This document shows, in pieces, positions 34,557 to 43,035 of a stretch of 44,029 nucleotides of DNA. Positions within the stretch are counted from its first letter, which is position 1. Each line of letters begins with the position of its first letter. The position numbers were made by a program, and so were the translations under genes. The notes beneath the pieces were generated by a model. The model worked only from the letters and a program-made list of their open reading frames with translations, did no database searches and had not been told where the DNA came from. Source of the stretch: Alphaproteobacteria bacterium (GTDB taxonomy: Bacteria; Pseudomonadota; Alphaproteobacteria; Rhizobiales; CAJQND01); contig JAAEUE010000214.1 of NCBI GenBank assembly GCA_024227565.1, positions 1 to 44,029 of the forward strand, in the 5' to 3' direction.

Positions 34557-35369
34557 ATGAACCGACTTGTCACAGAGCAGGACATCGAAACTTTCGAGCG
34601 AGACGGCGCGATCGTGTTGCGCGGCGTGTTCGATACAGCGTGGCTTTTTCGGTTGGCCAATGGACTGGAGAAAAACTTCCAGAATCCAGGACCTTACAGC
34701 ACACTCTATACAGAAGATGGAAAGCCTGGCGGCTTCTATGACGACTACTGCAATTGGCAGCGGATCGAAGAATATGAGGACTTCGTCCGCAACTCACCAG
34801 CGGCGGAAATCGTTGGTCGTCTAATGCGCTCATCTACGGCGCAAATCTATCATGAGCATGTGTTGGTGAAAGAACCGGGCACTCAGGAGGTCACACCCTG
34901 GCATCATGATTTGCCCTACTACGGAGTTGACGGCGACAAGCTGGCGTCAATCTGGCTGCCGCTCGATGCGGTGCCGGCCAGCGCCTGTCCTGAATTCGTG
35001 GCTGGCTCTCACGCCACCGGCGCCATGTATTATCCCCGGCTTTTTCTCAGCCACAAAGACTATGCTGAGGGCGTTGAGGGGTTTGAGACGCTTCCGGATG
35101 TGGAAGCCGAACGGGCTACCTGCTCGATCTTGTCTTGGGATCTTGAGCCGGGCGATTGCATCGTGTTTCACATGCGCACATTGCATGGTGCCCCGGCGAC
35201 TGCTCAGCTGAAAACGCGCAGGCGTGGATTTTCAACTCGCTGGCTTGGCGACGATGCGGTTTTCACCCGGCGTGCCTGGAAGACATCGCCGCCATTTCCC
35301 GAAGTTCACTTGGCCCAAGGCGCCGCCATGGAGCATCCGTTGTTCCCGGTCTTGTGGCAGGCGTCATGA
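34557..35369 (+). CDS. Phytanoyl-CoA dioxygenase (PhyH) family oxygenase
   Basis: 270 residues with a double-stranded beta-helix fold. The iron ligands are His116-x-Asp118 in TPWHHDLPYYG and His210 in TLHGAP; the 2-oxoglutarate Arg follows in the RRRGFSTRW segment. Typical PhyH features are the opening ETFERDGAIVLRGVF and WLPLDAVPASACPEFVAGSH. Bacterial members hydroxylate small molecules (ectoine, phosphonates, amino acids) rather than phytanoyl-CoA. It is translationally coupled to both neighbours: two bases after the HalD/BesD-like gene and ATGA overlap with the next gene. Two 2-oxoglutarate oxygenases in one operon suggest sequential hydroxylations or two substrates. Confidence 0.85.
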   Translation: MNRLVTEQDIETFERDGAIVLRGVFDTAWLFRLANGLEKNFQNPGPYSTLYTEDGKPGGFYDDYCNWQRIEEYEDFVRNSPAAEIVGRLMRSSTAQIYHEHVLVKEPGTQEVTPWHHDLPYYGVDGDKLASIWLPLDAVPASACPEFVAGSHATGAMYYPRLFLSHKDYAEGVEGFETLPDVEAERATCSILSWDLEPGDCIVFHMRTLHGAPATAQLKTRRRGFSTRWLGDDAVFTRRAWKTSPPFPEVHLAQGAAMEHPLFPVLWQAS

Positions 35370-36457
35370 GCGATGCGGCCAAAAATATTGACCCAGAGCT
35401 GGGCGCTCGTAATCTCCTGGTGGATTGCGTTGGGGTGACGGCGGGCGACCGGGTTTTGATCGTCTCCGAGGCCCCAGAGGAACGTCACTACGACACCCTG
35501 GTGCCAGTTTGTGTGGCCAAAGTGGCCCGAGAACTTGGGGCGAAAGTTTCCGTGCTTGCAGCGCCCTTGCCTGACAAGGTTGGAGAACTGCCTTGTGCCC
35601 TCGCCGAAGAGATGAACCGGTGCGATCATACGGTATTTCTGAGCCGGATGGCTGACCATGCCCGGTTCGTTCCGATCCCGGGTGTTGCCAGCAAGACCAT
35701 TTGCTATGCGCTTGATGAGGATTTGTTGGGGTCCGCGTATGCAACCCTGCCACACGGTTTGATGAGCAAGTTACTTCGCAAGCTTGAGCATGAGTTGGAT
35801 CAAGCAAAAAACTGGAGCATCACGTGTCCGCTTGGCACGGATGTCCAAGGAACGTTCGCATGGCAAGGTGCCGAAGACGAAGACTTCACGTTTGACCTGT
35901 TCCCGGTGACCACATTCAAGCCAGTGCCCTGCAGCACGATGAACGGTGAAATTGCACTCGCACACTGGCTAATTCCCGGCGGAAAGGCCTGTTACGAGCC
36001 GGCGTTTCTGCCGATCCGCAAGCCGGTGATGGCCCATGTTACAAATGGCCGCCTTGAGCGCCTTGTGGGCGACGAAGACGATGTCAGGCCTGTGCAGGCA
36101 CACCGGGAGATGGTGGCGGCCAAGTTTGGCATCGACCGGGATTTTGTGCACTCCTGGCACGTTGGTCTCAACCCGCACACGTTCTATTCCGGACGGGCCG
36201 ACGATGACCTGGAGCGCTGGGGCGCAGTATCGTTTGCCAGTCCGCGCTACCTGCACTTTCACACCTGCGGCGACTACGCGCCTGGGGAGATCGCATGGTC
36301 GGTATTCGATCCCACGGTGCGTGTGGACGGGGTTGAGTTCTGGAAAGAGGGTGTTTTCGTATGGCTCGAGCGCGAAGACAACGCACAACTGATCGCTCAG
36401 TACCCTGGCGCAGACTGTCTCTTCACCATGAGGCGCGATGTTGGGGTCGACTTTTAG
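35366..36457 (+). CDS. M29-aminopeptidase/NicX-like metalloenzyme
   Basis: About 363 residues, distantly resembling the M29 aminopeptidase family that also includes the ring-cleaving 2,5-dihydroxypyridine dioxygenase NicX. Supporting segments are DRVLIVSEAPEERHYD, AKVARELGAKV, FVHSWHVGLNPHTFY and YLHFHTCGDYAPGEI, where His and Asp residues could bind metal. It could therefore be a peptidase/amidase or an oxygenase; I cannot choose. The ATG at 35366 overlaps the PhyH stop; a longer open frame upstream lies inside the PhyH gene and is not supported. The stop overlaps the convergent aspartate-dehydrogenase-like gene by four bases. Confidence 0.6.
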   Translation: MSDAAKNIDPELGARNLLVDCVGVTAGDRVLIVSEAPEERHYDTLVPVCVAKVARELGAKVSVLAAPLPDKVGELPCALAEEMNRCDHTVFLSRMADHARFVPIPGVASKTICYALDEDLLGSAYATLPHGLMSKLLRKLEHELDQAKNWSITCPLGTDVQGTFAWQGAEDEDFTFDLFPVTTFKPVPCSTMNGEIALAHWLIPGGKACYEPAFLPIRKPVMAHVTNGRLERLVGDEDDVRPVQAHREMVAAKFGIDRDFVHSWHVGLNPHTFYSGRADDDLERWGAVSFASPRYLHFHTCGDYAPGEIAWSVFDPTVRVDGVEFWKEGVFVWLEREDNAQLIAQYPGADCLFTMRRDVGVDF

Positions 36458-37275
36458 GTCCCGGACACTAATGGAGCCGTCAGGCGTTGCAACGTGGCAA
36501 TCACGCTGTTGGCGGTGATGCGACCGGTCTTTGGGTTCTCGTCAGATGGGATGTTGTTGATGGTCATAGTGGCATCGCCTGAGTCTGATTCTATGGTCAC
36601 TGTCTGCCGATTACGCTTGATCTCAGGGTCCGCCCAAACCTCAACCATGGTATTGTCCGGCCCAACGCCGGCCAGGGCCAAGGCAGCTGCCACATTCACA
36701 TTTGCAGGAAACCCGATGGCTGCCTCGCGGGCCGTTCCCTGAAACACGCATTGTGCCTCGGCAAAGCTGTGCACATCGATGTTGTTCTCCACCAAGTGCG
36801 GTGCGCCTGCCAGCCCTCCTGGAGGTTTGCGGGTTTGCAAGGTCACCTTGTAGATTTCACCGACCGCCATGGCTCGCACCGTATCAAGCCCGATGAGCGC
36901 GCCTGTGGGCACCACGATCTTTGCCCCGGTTTGCCGGGCTTGATCCACAAGATCCATGTGGCCCAAAAGCGCCCCAACCGAGAGCGGCATCAACGTGCGC
37001 CCTTGAGCGATGGCCGGTCCGGCCACGTCGATAAATGCAGAGGCGGGTGCACAATCAACAATGACGTCGGCTTGGCTTGCAAGATCACTCGCGGCCATAA
37101 CCTCTGGAACGGTTTCAAAGCCGGAAACCTTGGCGCGGGCGCCAGCCAGATCACGGGCGGAAACAGCTGTTAATCGCACGCCGGGCACATCACCCTTGTC
37201 GACCGCGCGGGCCACCTTCAAGCCAATCGCCCCAAGACCTGCGATTCCTAGCCTAATGTCGTGATCAGTGTTCAT
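36454..37275 (-). CDS. Aspartate dehydrogenase-like (NadX, DUF108) oxidoreductase
   Basis: 273 residues with a Rossmann motif LGIAGLGAIGLKVARAV and the C-terminal domain of L-aspartate dehydrogenases: KPPGGLAGAPHLVENN, GFPANVNVAAALALAGVGPDNTMVEVWADP and NRQTVTIESDSG. Classic members convert L-aspartate to iminoaspartate with NAD(P) for NAD synthesis. Here there is no nadA or nadC; the gene is last in the TTT transporter/TauE operon (12 bases after tauE-like), so the role is likely catabolic, acting on aspartate or a related amino acid delivered by the transporter. Confidence 0.82.
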   Translation of the reverse strand: MNTDHDIRLGIAGLGAIGLKVARAVDKGDVPGVRLTAVSARDLAGARAKVSGFETVPEVMAASDLASQADVIVDCAPASAFIDVAGPAIAQGRTLMPLSVGALLGHMDLVDQARQTGAKIVVPTGALIGLDTVRAMAVGEIYKVTLQTRKPPGGLAGAPHLVENNIDVHSFAEAQCVFQGTAREAAIGFPANVNVAAALALAGVGPDNTMVEVWADPEIKRNRQTVTIESDSGDATMTINNIPSDENPKTGRITANSVIATLQRLTAPLVSGT

Positions 37276-37287
37276 AGCAAACAGCCT

Positions 37288-38034
37288 TTATCCGAATATT
37301 GCGCGCACCAGCATATAGGCACCCGCCACAAGCAGGGCGATGAAAAAGATGCGGCGGAACTGAGCTTCCGAAATTTTGTGGCGCAACCGCGTCCCCAACA
37401 TCAGTCCAACCACCGTGGGCACGACCGCATAGCCCGCAATCAACGCCATGTCCCAGGGCACGAGCTGATGGCGGGTGAACGAGATGGCCAGCGAGCATGA
37501 GATGGTTATGAACGTTAGCCCGAGAGCTTGCACCATCATTTCACGCTTCAACCCCAGAGCTTGGAGGTAGAGAATACCTGGCACAATGAAGGTTCCGGTC
37601 AGTCCGAACACGACGCCGCCAACGCCGCCAGCAATTGGCGAGAGATACTTCTCACGGTGCCCAGGCGGCGGGATCTGCGGGCTCACTAGGCTGACAAGCG
37701 AATAGGCCGCCAGGAACAAGCCAAGGACACCGAGAAGGAAATCGCCGCTGGTAGCCGCCAGAATGTCCACGCCGAACCAAATGCCCACAAACGCAGCCAA
37801 AAGGAAACTCCACAGCCTGCGGATCAAAACAATCAGTGAGGGCCCGGCCAAGGCCTGCCAGACGTTGGTGATGATCGTTGGGCCCAACATGATTCCCATG
37901 GCGGCTTTTACCCCCATGGGCGCGGCCATAAAGGCCAGGGCGACGGGCGGCAGGCCAAGCCCTATGGCGCCCTTGATGAACCCCCCGATCAGGAAGGTGA
38001 TTGTAACCAAAGCAACGGTTTCAACTGTCCACAT
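37288..38034 (-). CDS. TauE/SafE-family membrane exporter
   Basis: About 248 residues, seven or eight predicted membrane helices, inner membrane. The two halves repeat the TauE/SafE pattern: FLIGGFIKGAIGLGLPPVALAF in the first and GGVGGVVFGLTGTFIVPGILYL in the second. Family members move sulfite, sulfoacetate or other small organic anions, usually outward. It lies 16 bases after the tctA-like gene and before the aspartate-dehydrogenase-like gene in one operon. Co-occurrence with a tripartite carboxylate transporter hints at release of an anionic by-product, possibly sulfite; this is an inference. Confidence 0.88.
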   Translation of the reverse strand: MWTVETVALVTITFLIGGFIKGAIGLGLPPVALAFMAAPMGVKAAMGIMLGPTIITNVWQALAGPSLIVLIRRLWSFLLAAFVGIWFGVDILAATSGDFLLGVLGLFLAAYSLVSLVSPQIPPPGHREKYLSPIAGGVGGVVFGLTGTFIVPGILYLQALGLKREMMVQALGLTFITISCSLAISFTRHQLVPWDMALIAGYAVVPTVVGLMLGTRLRHKISEAQFRRIFFIALLVAGAYMLVRAIFG

Positions 38035-38050
38035 AAAGGCTCCAGGCGGC

Positions 38051-39703
38051 TTAAGCGGGCGCGCCCGCAGCCTTTATGGCCTTGTAGCAAAGAAACGCTG
38101 CAAGACAGAGGCAGAGCAGGGAGAGGCCAGGCCGCACCGCTCCGCCCATCAACATCAGAGGCAGGGACGCACATGTCAAAAGAGCCGGGGCGTAGAACCG
38201 TACCCATTTTGCGCCCTCAGTCCTGGCTTTCTGAAACAGGGGGAAGACCGCTGAGAACAGTGCGATGATCAAGAAGAACAGCGCCCATGGCCGCGTGAAA
38301 AACAGGGTATAGTCGTTCGAGATCGCCAGGGCTCGAGCCAGGTTCAGCTCGGCAATGTTGCCGAGCACCACTCCCAGAATCATCGGGGCCAGCGGGAACC
38401 CAAACTGGCGCATGAAGAAGCCCAGGATTCCGAACCAAAACAGGGTCCAGATATCGTCGGCTACATTGTTCAGAGCGAAAACCCCGATGGATGCAAGCCC
38501 AAGAATGACGGCGGCCAACATATACATGCGAATCCGCGTCACCAGCACGAACACGCGCAGCATGACCGATTGCATGCCCAGCATGATAAAATTGGCGACG
38601 AAGAAAGCGATAAAGATCGAATAGGCAAGCACTGGTTCTTCTGAAATGAAGCTGGGGCTGGGCACGATGTCATGGATCAACAGGGCGCCAAGCATGATGG
38701 CCGCCGTGACGTCACCTGGGATGCCCAGTGCCATCAGCGGGGTGAGGGCACCGCCTTCCACCGCGTTGTTCGAAGATTCTGGGGCAATGATGCCTTCCGG
38801 GTTTCCTGTGCCGAAACTGTCAGGGTCTTTTGACGCCTTTTTGGCTTGGTCGTAAGCCAGAATGTTGGCGATGGAACCGCCAGCGCCGGGAAGAATGCCC
38901 GTAAACATGCCAATCAGCGCCGAGCGCACCACAACAGTCCAGCGCTTGGCCAGTTCCTTCAAGGCCCGGATATGCTCAATCCTCACCTGGATATTGCCAG
39001 TGTCGGTCAACGCGTGTTGGGCTGCAGCTCTGCCTTTCACATCCGAGAGCAATTGGCTGAAGGCAAACAGGCCGATCAATACGGCAATAAAATCAAAGCC
39101 GGACAGTAGATAGTCAGAACCAAAATCAAAGCGGCCAACTCCCACGGCTTCATCCTCGCCAACTGTGCGCACTAGTAGCCCCAGCGCCCCGGCAATCAGG
39201 CCTTTAACGAGGTTTTGGCCGGCAAGAGATGCGGTGACGGTGAGGGCAAAGATCACCAGCATGAAAAAGTCCCAGGGCTGAAACTCAAGGCCAATCCGCG
39301 CAAGCTGGGGCGCGAACAGGACGAGCAACACGGCCGAAATCATGCCCCCGAAAAAGGATGACCACACCCCCAGCCCGAGTGCGAAACCGGGCTCACCCTT
39401 TCGCGCTAGCGGAAACCCGTCAAATGTTGTGGCAACCGATGAGGGGGTGCCCGGAATGCCGGTCAAAATTCCCGACATAAGCCCCCCAGATAGTCCGCCC
39501 ACAAGCACGGAAATCATGGTAGCCAAACCTTGTGCAGGCGGCATGGAAAAAGTGAAGGGCAGCGTCAGCACCACCGCCATGGCGATGGTGAATCCGGGAA
39601 TGGACCCCGCCAGCAATCCGGCGCCAACACCAACAATCATCAACAACAGGGTTTGAATATTCCCGATTTCGGCAAAGGCGAGAAGGAGATTGTCGACGAC
39701 CAT
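38051..39703 (-). CDS. tctA: Tripartite tricarboxylate transporter, large membrane subunit TctA
   Basis: About 550 residues, with roughly 12 or more membrane helices, inner membrane. The family signature is near the N-terminus: LLAGSIPGFTIAMAVVLTLP and ILTGIPGTPSSVATTFDGFP. It forms the translocation channel with TctB and takes substrate from TctC, driven by ion gradients. It is longer than the usual 500 residues: the final 50 residues add two hydrophobic segments (YAPALLTCASLPLMLMGGAV, LSLLCLCLAAFL). The gene starts 10 bases after tctB. The substrate is unknown; TTT systems carry citrate, tartrate, terephthalate, glutamate and similar acids. Confidence 0.93.
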   Translation of the reverse strand: MVVDNLLLAFAEIGNIQTLLLMIVGVGAGLLAGSIPGFTIAMAVVLTLPFTFSMPPAQGLATMISVLVGGLSGGLMSGILTGIPGTPSSVATTFDGFPLARKGEPGFALGLGVWSSFFGGMISAVLLVLFAPQLARIGLEFQPWDFFMLVIFALTVTASLAGQNLVKGLIAGALGLLVRTVGEDEAVGVGRFDFGSDYLLSGFDFIAVLIGLFAFSQLLSDVKGRAAAQHALTDTGNIQVRIEHIRALKELAKRWTVVVRSALIGMFTGILPGAGGSIANILAYDQAKKASKDPDSFGTGNPEGIIAPESSNNAVEGGALTPLMALGIPGDVTAAIMLGALLIHDIVPSPSFISEEPVLAYSIFIAFFVANFIMLGMQSVMLRVFVLVTRIRMYMLAAVILGLASIGVFALNNVADDIWTLFWFGILGFFMRQFGFPLAPMILGVVLGNIAELNLARALAISNDYTLFFTRPWALFFLIIALFSAVFPLFQKARTEGAKWVRFYAPALLTCASLPLMLMGGAVRPGLSLLCLCLAAFLCYKAIKAAGAPA

Positions 39704-39713
39704 TATGCTGTCT

Positions 39714-40205
39714 TCAAATCCCGGTTAGCTCGCCGCGCGGCAGGATCACACCGAGGCCGTAGGTGAACAACAGCCAAATACCGCCGACAGTGAGCAGAGC
39801 AATTGTGGTGTGGATGATTACGTCACGCCCGGAGAAGGGACCAAGCACACTAAGCAGCAGGAAAACGAAAGCTGCACCCCCGAGCAGCATCCCGACCCAC
39901 GGAAGAATCAACAAATAGCCAAGAAACAGAGCGAACACGCTGAGCACATTGCGCCACTGCGCAAAGAACGCGGTAAAGCCCGACCATTCGATTTTCTCCT
40001 CGTCGGGCGTTGGCCCCCGGCGGACAGATTGTACAAGGTAGATAGTGCTGAGAAGCGTCACGATCCCAATGATCAATCTGGGCCACGTAGCCGGAGAGAG
40101 CTGGCCGTAATCAGGTTCGCGAATTTCCAGCGTGGCCATGTACAGCCCGCCACAGGTAACAAGCAGGGCGATGGCAATAATGGTATCCCTGTTAACGCTG
40201 GACAT
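39714..40205 (-). CDS. tctB: Tripartite tricarboxylate transporter, small membrane subunit TctB
   Basis: 163 residues, four membrane helices. Typical start (DTIIAIALLVTCGGLYMATLEI), cytoplasmic loop (RRGPTPDEEKIEW) and paired C-terminal helices (VLSVFALFLGYLLILPWVGM, IALLTVGGIWLLFTYGLGV). It supports TctA in the membrane complex. It lies 70 bases after the tctC stop and 10 bases before tctA. The tctC-tctB spacer contains a weak CCGGT...ACCGG inverted repeat that may trim downstream expression relative to the binding protein. Confidence 0.9.
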   Translation of the reverse strand: MSSVNRDTIIAIALLVTCGGLYMATLEIREPDYGQLSPATWPRLIIGIVTLLSTIYLVQSVRRGPTPDEEKIEWSGFTAFFAQWRNVLSVFALFLGYLLILPWVGMLLGGAAFVFLLLSVLGPFSGRDVIIHTTIALLTVGGIWLLFTYGLGVILPRGELTGI

Positions 40206-40275
40206 TTGGACACTTAAATTGGAGGAAAGAATGCGCCCGGTCCCACAAAGACAACCGGACGCAGCTCTTGGCAGA

Positions 40276-41238
40276 TTACTTCTTGTACATGCCTATTTCG
40301 ATCGCAACGGTTTCATAGTCGCCGTACAGCGCGTCAGCCCACTTTCGATAATCTTCGGGACCCTGATACCGTAGGCCAGTGCCTTTGGCATCCATTTGCT
40401 TCATCAAATCAGGCACTTCAGATGCTTTCTTAAAGATGCTTGCCCAATGTTCGATCACATCCTTAGGCGTACCCTTGGGGGCAACAATGCCGCGCTCCAG
40501 AGCGAAGGTCATGTTGACGCCTTCCTCTTTCAATGTGGGCATATCGGGCAATTGCTTGGCCCGATCGTTGGCGGCAATGGCAAAGCCCTGCAGTTCACCG
40601 GACGTCAAATATTTGGATCCGGACGCAACATTCAATGCGCCCACATCAATGGCGCCCGACAGAAGGGCCGTCATCCGTTCGCGGGTGCCATCGTAAGGCA
40701 CGTAAGAGAACTCAACCCCCATCTCCTTGGCCAGCAGGAGCCAGATGAAGTGGCTCGTGGAACCGAATGTGGTGCCCGCCTTGATTTTCTTCGGATTGGC
40801 TTTTGCGTAGGCGGCAAATTCTTTGAAGTTCTTGTAAGGAGCGCCGGCCTTTGCGCCCACGATGTCAGGGGTCATGGTCAGGTTTGCGACAGTGTCGAAC
40901 CCATCATACTGAAAATCCACCCGGCCGTTCAGGAAGCTGGTGATGGCGCTCTGATGGATTGCAAAGAGCGTGCAGCCGTCGGCTTTGGCCTTGGCAGCTT
41001 GCTTTGCACCTTTGTTGCCGCCTTGGCCTGGAACGGTCACCACTTTGATCTTTGGCTTCACATCCATCTGTTGGATGGTCTTCTCAAAGATAGAGAAGAT
41101 TACGTGCGTTCCGCCACCGGCTTTCCACGGTACGATCAATTGCGCGGTGTCGCACGGGATGTCCGCAGCGCTGGCGGAACTGTTTCCGGCTACCGCAAAG
41201 GCGGCTGCAGCGAGGGTCGTTGCGAGAAGTTTTTTCAT
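40276..41238 (-). CDS. tctC: Tripartite tricarboxylate transporter, periplasmic binding protein TctC
   Basis: About 320 residues. Sec signal peptide of 24 or so residues (KKLLATTLAAAAFAVAGNSSASA). The mature protein has the Bug/TctC Venus-flytrap fold: IVPWKAGGGTHV (where many members have P(F)xxGG), VVTVPGQGGNKGAKQAAKAK, AGTTFGSTSHFIWLLLAKEMG and FSYVPYDGTRERMTALLSGAIDVG. It captures a small carboxylate in the periplasm. It is the first gene of the transporter operon, with GGGAGACAGGA before the ATG. A dyad at 41289-41312 sits in the promoter region shared with the divergent gamma-glutamyltransferase-like gene. Confidence 0.93.
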   Translation of the reverse strand: MKKLLATTLAAAAFAVAGNSSASAADIPCDTAQLIVPWKAGGGTHVIFSIFEKTIQQMDVKPKIKVVTVPGQGGNKGAKQAAKAKADGCTLFAIHQSAITSFLNGRVDFQYDGFDTVANLTMTPDIVGAKAGAPYKNFKEFAAYAKANPKKIKAGTTFGSTSHFIWLLLAKEMGVEFSYVPYDGTRERMTALLSGAIDVGALNVASGSKYLTSGELQGFAIAANDRAKQLPDMPTLKEEGVNMTFALERGIVAPKGTPKDVIEHWASIFKKASEVPDLMKQMDAKGTGLRYQGPEDYRKWADALYGDYETVAIEIGMYKK

Positions 41239-41288
41239 TCCTGTCTCCCTGTGTTTTGACCTTCAGGCCAATGTTGTTCTCGGCCAAC

Positions 41289-41312
41289 TCTTCAGATTGT
41301 TACGTCTGAAGA
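41289..41312. promoter_or_regulatory. Candidate operator between tctC and ggt-like gene
   Basis: TCTTCAGA (41289-41296) and TCTGAAGA (41305-41312) form a perfect 8-bp inverted repeat with an 8-base spacer in the 195-base divergent intergenic region. It is 50 bases from the tctC start and about 120 bases from the ggt-like start. The regulator is not identified; the sequence resembles a dimeric repressor or LysR-type site. Confidence 0.45.
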
Positions 41313-41433
41313 ACGGTTAGCGCGACTATAGCCTTGCGTTCGGCGCTTGCAAATGCTGGATAGCGGTCTTCCCGCCCTGCGGTTTGCTCGCCACCTTTTG
41401 TGGGCACAGCAATTATTGAGGAGTTGATCGGTT

Positions 41434-43032
41434 ATGCGCGATCTCGAATTGCCCGGACGTTCCCCGGTTCACGCCCCCCAGGGCATGGCCTGCACCTCTC
41501 ACCCCCTGTCGAGCCAAGCAGCGATTGATGTGTTGAAAGCCGGTGGCAATGCCATAGACGCCGCTGTTGCAGCAGTGGCAGTGCAAGGTGTGGTGGAGCC
41601 GGGATCCACAGGGATTGGAGGCGACTGCTTTTGCCTCTATGCGCCGCAGGGTGCCGCCCACAACATTGTTGCATTCAATGGCTCCGCCAAGGCTGCTGCC
41701 GGTTACAACACCGCGTGGTTCGCAGATCAGGGCATCACGAGCATTGAACAACAAACACCACATTCGGTGACGGTGCCTTCAGCCCTTGATGCCTGGGACA
41801 GGTTGGTGCGCGATCATGGCCGCATGCCTCTTGGCGAAGTGCTGCAGCCGGCCATTGGGTATGCCAGAGACGGGTACCCAATCTCATCACGCGTACACGT
41901 GGATTTCGCTGATTGCGCGGCGCTCATGTCTGGTGATGAAAATGTAGCATCTGCCTATATGCCCGGCGGGAAATCGCCTGAGGTTGGTCAGATGCTTCGC
42001 CTGCCGGCACTCGCAAAAACCTTGCAAACCGTGGCAGATGAAGGCCGCGATGCCTTCTACAAAGGTGAAATCGCACAGCACATTGTTGACTATCTGCAAA
42101 GCAGAGGTGGTGTTCACACCATGGAAGATTTTGCGGCGGTGGAGGGGATCTACACGAACCCGATCTCCACTGAGTTCCGCGGGCACACGGTTTGGGAATG
42201 CCCGCCAAACGGTCAAGGCGTGATCGCTCTTCTTTTGCTGAACATCATGAGTGGTTTCACTCCCGACGGGTCAGGTCCGATCACAGAAGAGCGTATTCAT
42301 GCAGAATTGGAAGCCTGCCGGCTGGCTTATCGGGCGCGTAACGTTTATCTCGCTGACCCAGCCTATGCGGCGGTTCCGGTGGAGGAATTGTTGTCGGAAG
42401 AATTCGCGGACCGTATGCGCTCAGCCATTGATCCAGCCAAAGCTGGCGAGCCCCCTGTTGATGTGGATCTGCCCCGGCATAACGACACGGTTTATGTGAC
42501 TGTTGTCGATAAGGATCGCAACGCCTGCAGCCTCATCAACACGCTTTTCATGGGCTTCGGTTCAGGGCTCATGGATCCTCACACAGGTGTCTTGCTCCAT
42601 TGCCGCGGCATGGGCTTCTCGCTTGATCCTGAAAGCCCGAACCGGATTGAAGGTGGCAAGCGGCCGCTCCATACCATCATCCCCGGCATGGTCACAAAAG
42701 GCGACAAGGTGGTGATGCCATTCGGCGTCATGGGCGGTCACTACCAATCGTTCGGCCATATGCAATTCCTCACCGGGATGTTTGACTACGGTCTGGATGT
42801 GCAAGAGGCCATGGACCGCCCCCGGTTCATGGTCGATCCGTTCGATGGCGAAGTCGAAATGGAGGAGACGGTGCCCAAAGAGATAAGGGAAAGGTTGAAG
42901 GCCAAGGGTCATAGGATCGTTAAGCCGAACAAACCGGTTGGTGGGTCCCAGGCGATCTGGATTGATTGGGATGAAGGCGTTCTGACCGGAGGCTCTGACC
43001 CGCGCAAGGACGGTTGCGCGATCGGGTACTGA
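41434..43032 (+). CDS. Gamma-glutamyltransferase-like Ntn hydrolase, cytoplasmic
   Basis: About 532 residues of the gamma-glutamyltranspeptidase family. The start of the mature small subunit is at Thr352 (HNDTVYVTVVDKDRNAC), equivalent to the catalytic Thr of E. coli GGT; upstream are GGNAIDAAVAAVAVQGVVEPGSTGIGGD and IEGGKRPLHTIIPGM downstream. Autocleavage at Thr352 would give subunits of about 351 and 181 residues. There is no signal peptide, unlike periplasmic GGT, so it acts in the cytosol. Such forms hydrolyse gamma-glutamyl amides, cephalosporin side chains or other amides. GAGGAG precedes the ATG. It is co-transcribed with the DUF1932 dehydrogenase four bases later. Confidence 0.87.
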   Translation: MRDLELPGRSPVHAPQGMACTSHPLSSQAAIDVLKAGGNAIDAAVAAVAVQGVVEPGSTGIGGDCFCLYAPQGAAHNIVAFNGSAKAAAGYNTAWFADQGITSIEQQTPHSVTVPSALDAWDRLVRDHGRMPLGEVLQPAIGYARDGYPISSRVHVDFADCAALMSGDENVASAYMPGGKSPEVGQMLRLPALAKTLQTVADEGRDAFYKGEIAQHIVDYLQSRGGVHTMEDFAAVEGIYTNPISTEFRGHTVWECPPNGQGVIALLLLNIMSGFTPDGSGPITEERIHAELEACRLAYRARNVYLADPAYAAVPVEELLSEEFADRMRSAIDPAKAGEPPVDVDLPRHNDTVYVTVVDKDRNACSLINTLFMGFGSGLMDPHTGVLLHCRGMGFSLDPESPNRIEGGKRPLHTIIPGMVTKGDKVVMPFGVMGGHYQSFGHMQFLTGMFDYGLDVQEAMDRPRFMVDPFDGEVEMEETVPKEIRERLKAKGHRIVKPNKPVGGSQAIWIDWDEGVLTGGSDPRKDGCAIGY

Positions 43033-43035
43033 ACC

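Noticed and set aside
35156..35365. A longer N-terminus for the M29/NicX-like protein
   Set aside because: The extension lies wholly inside the PhyH gene in another frame; the ATG overlapping the PhyH stop is a normal coupled start.
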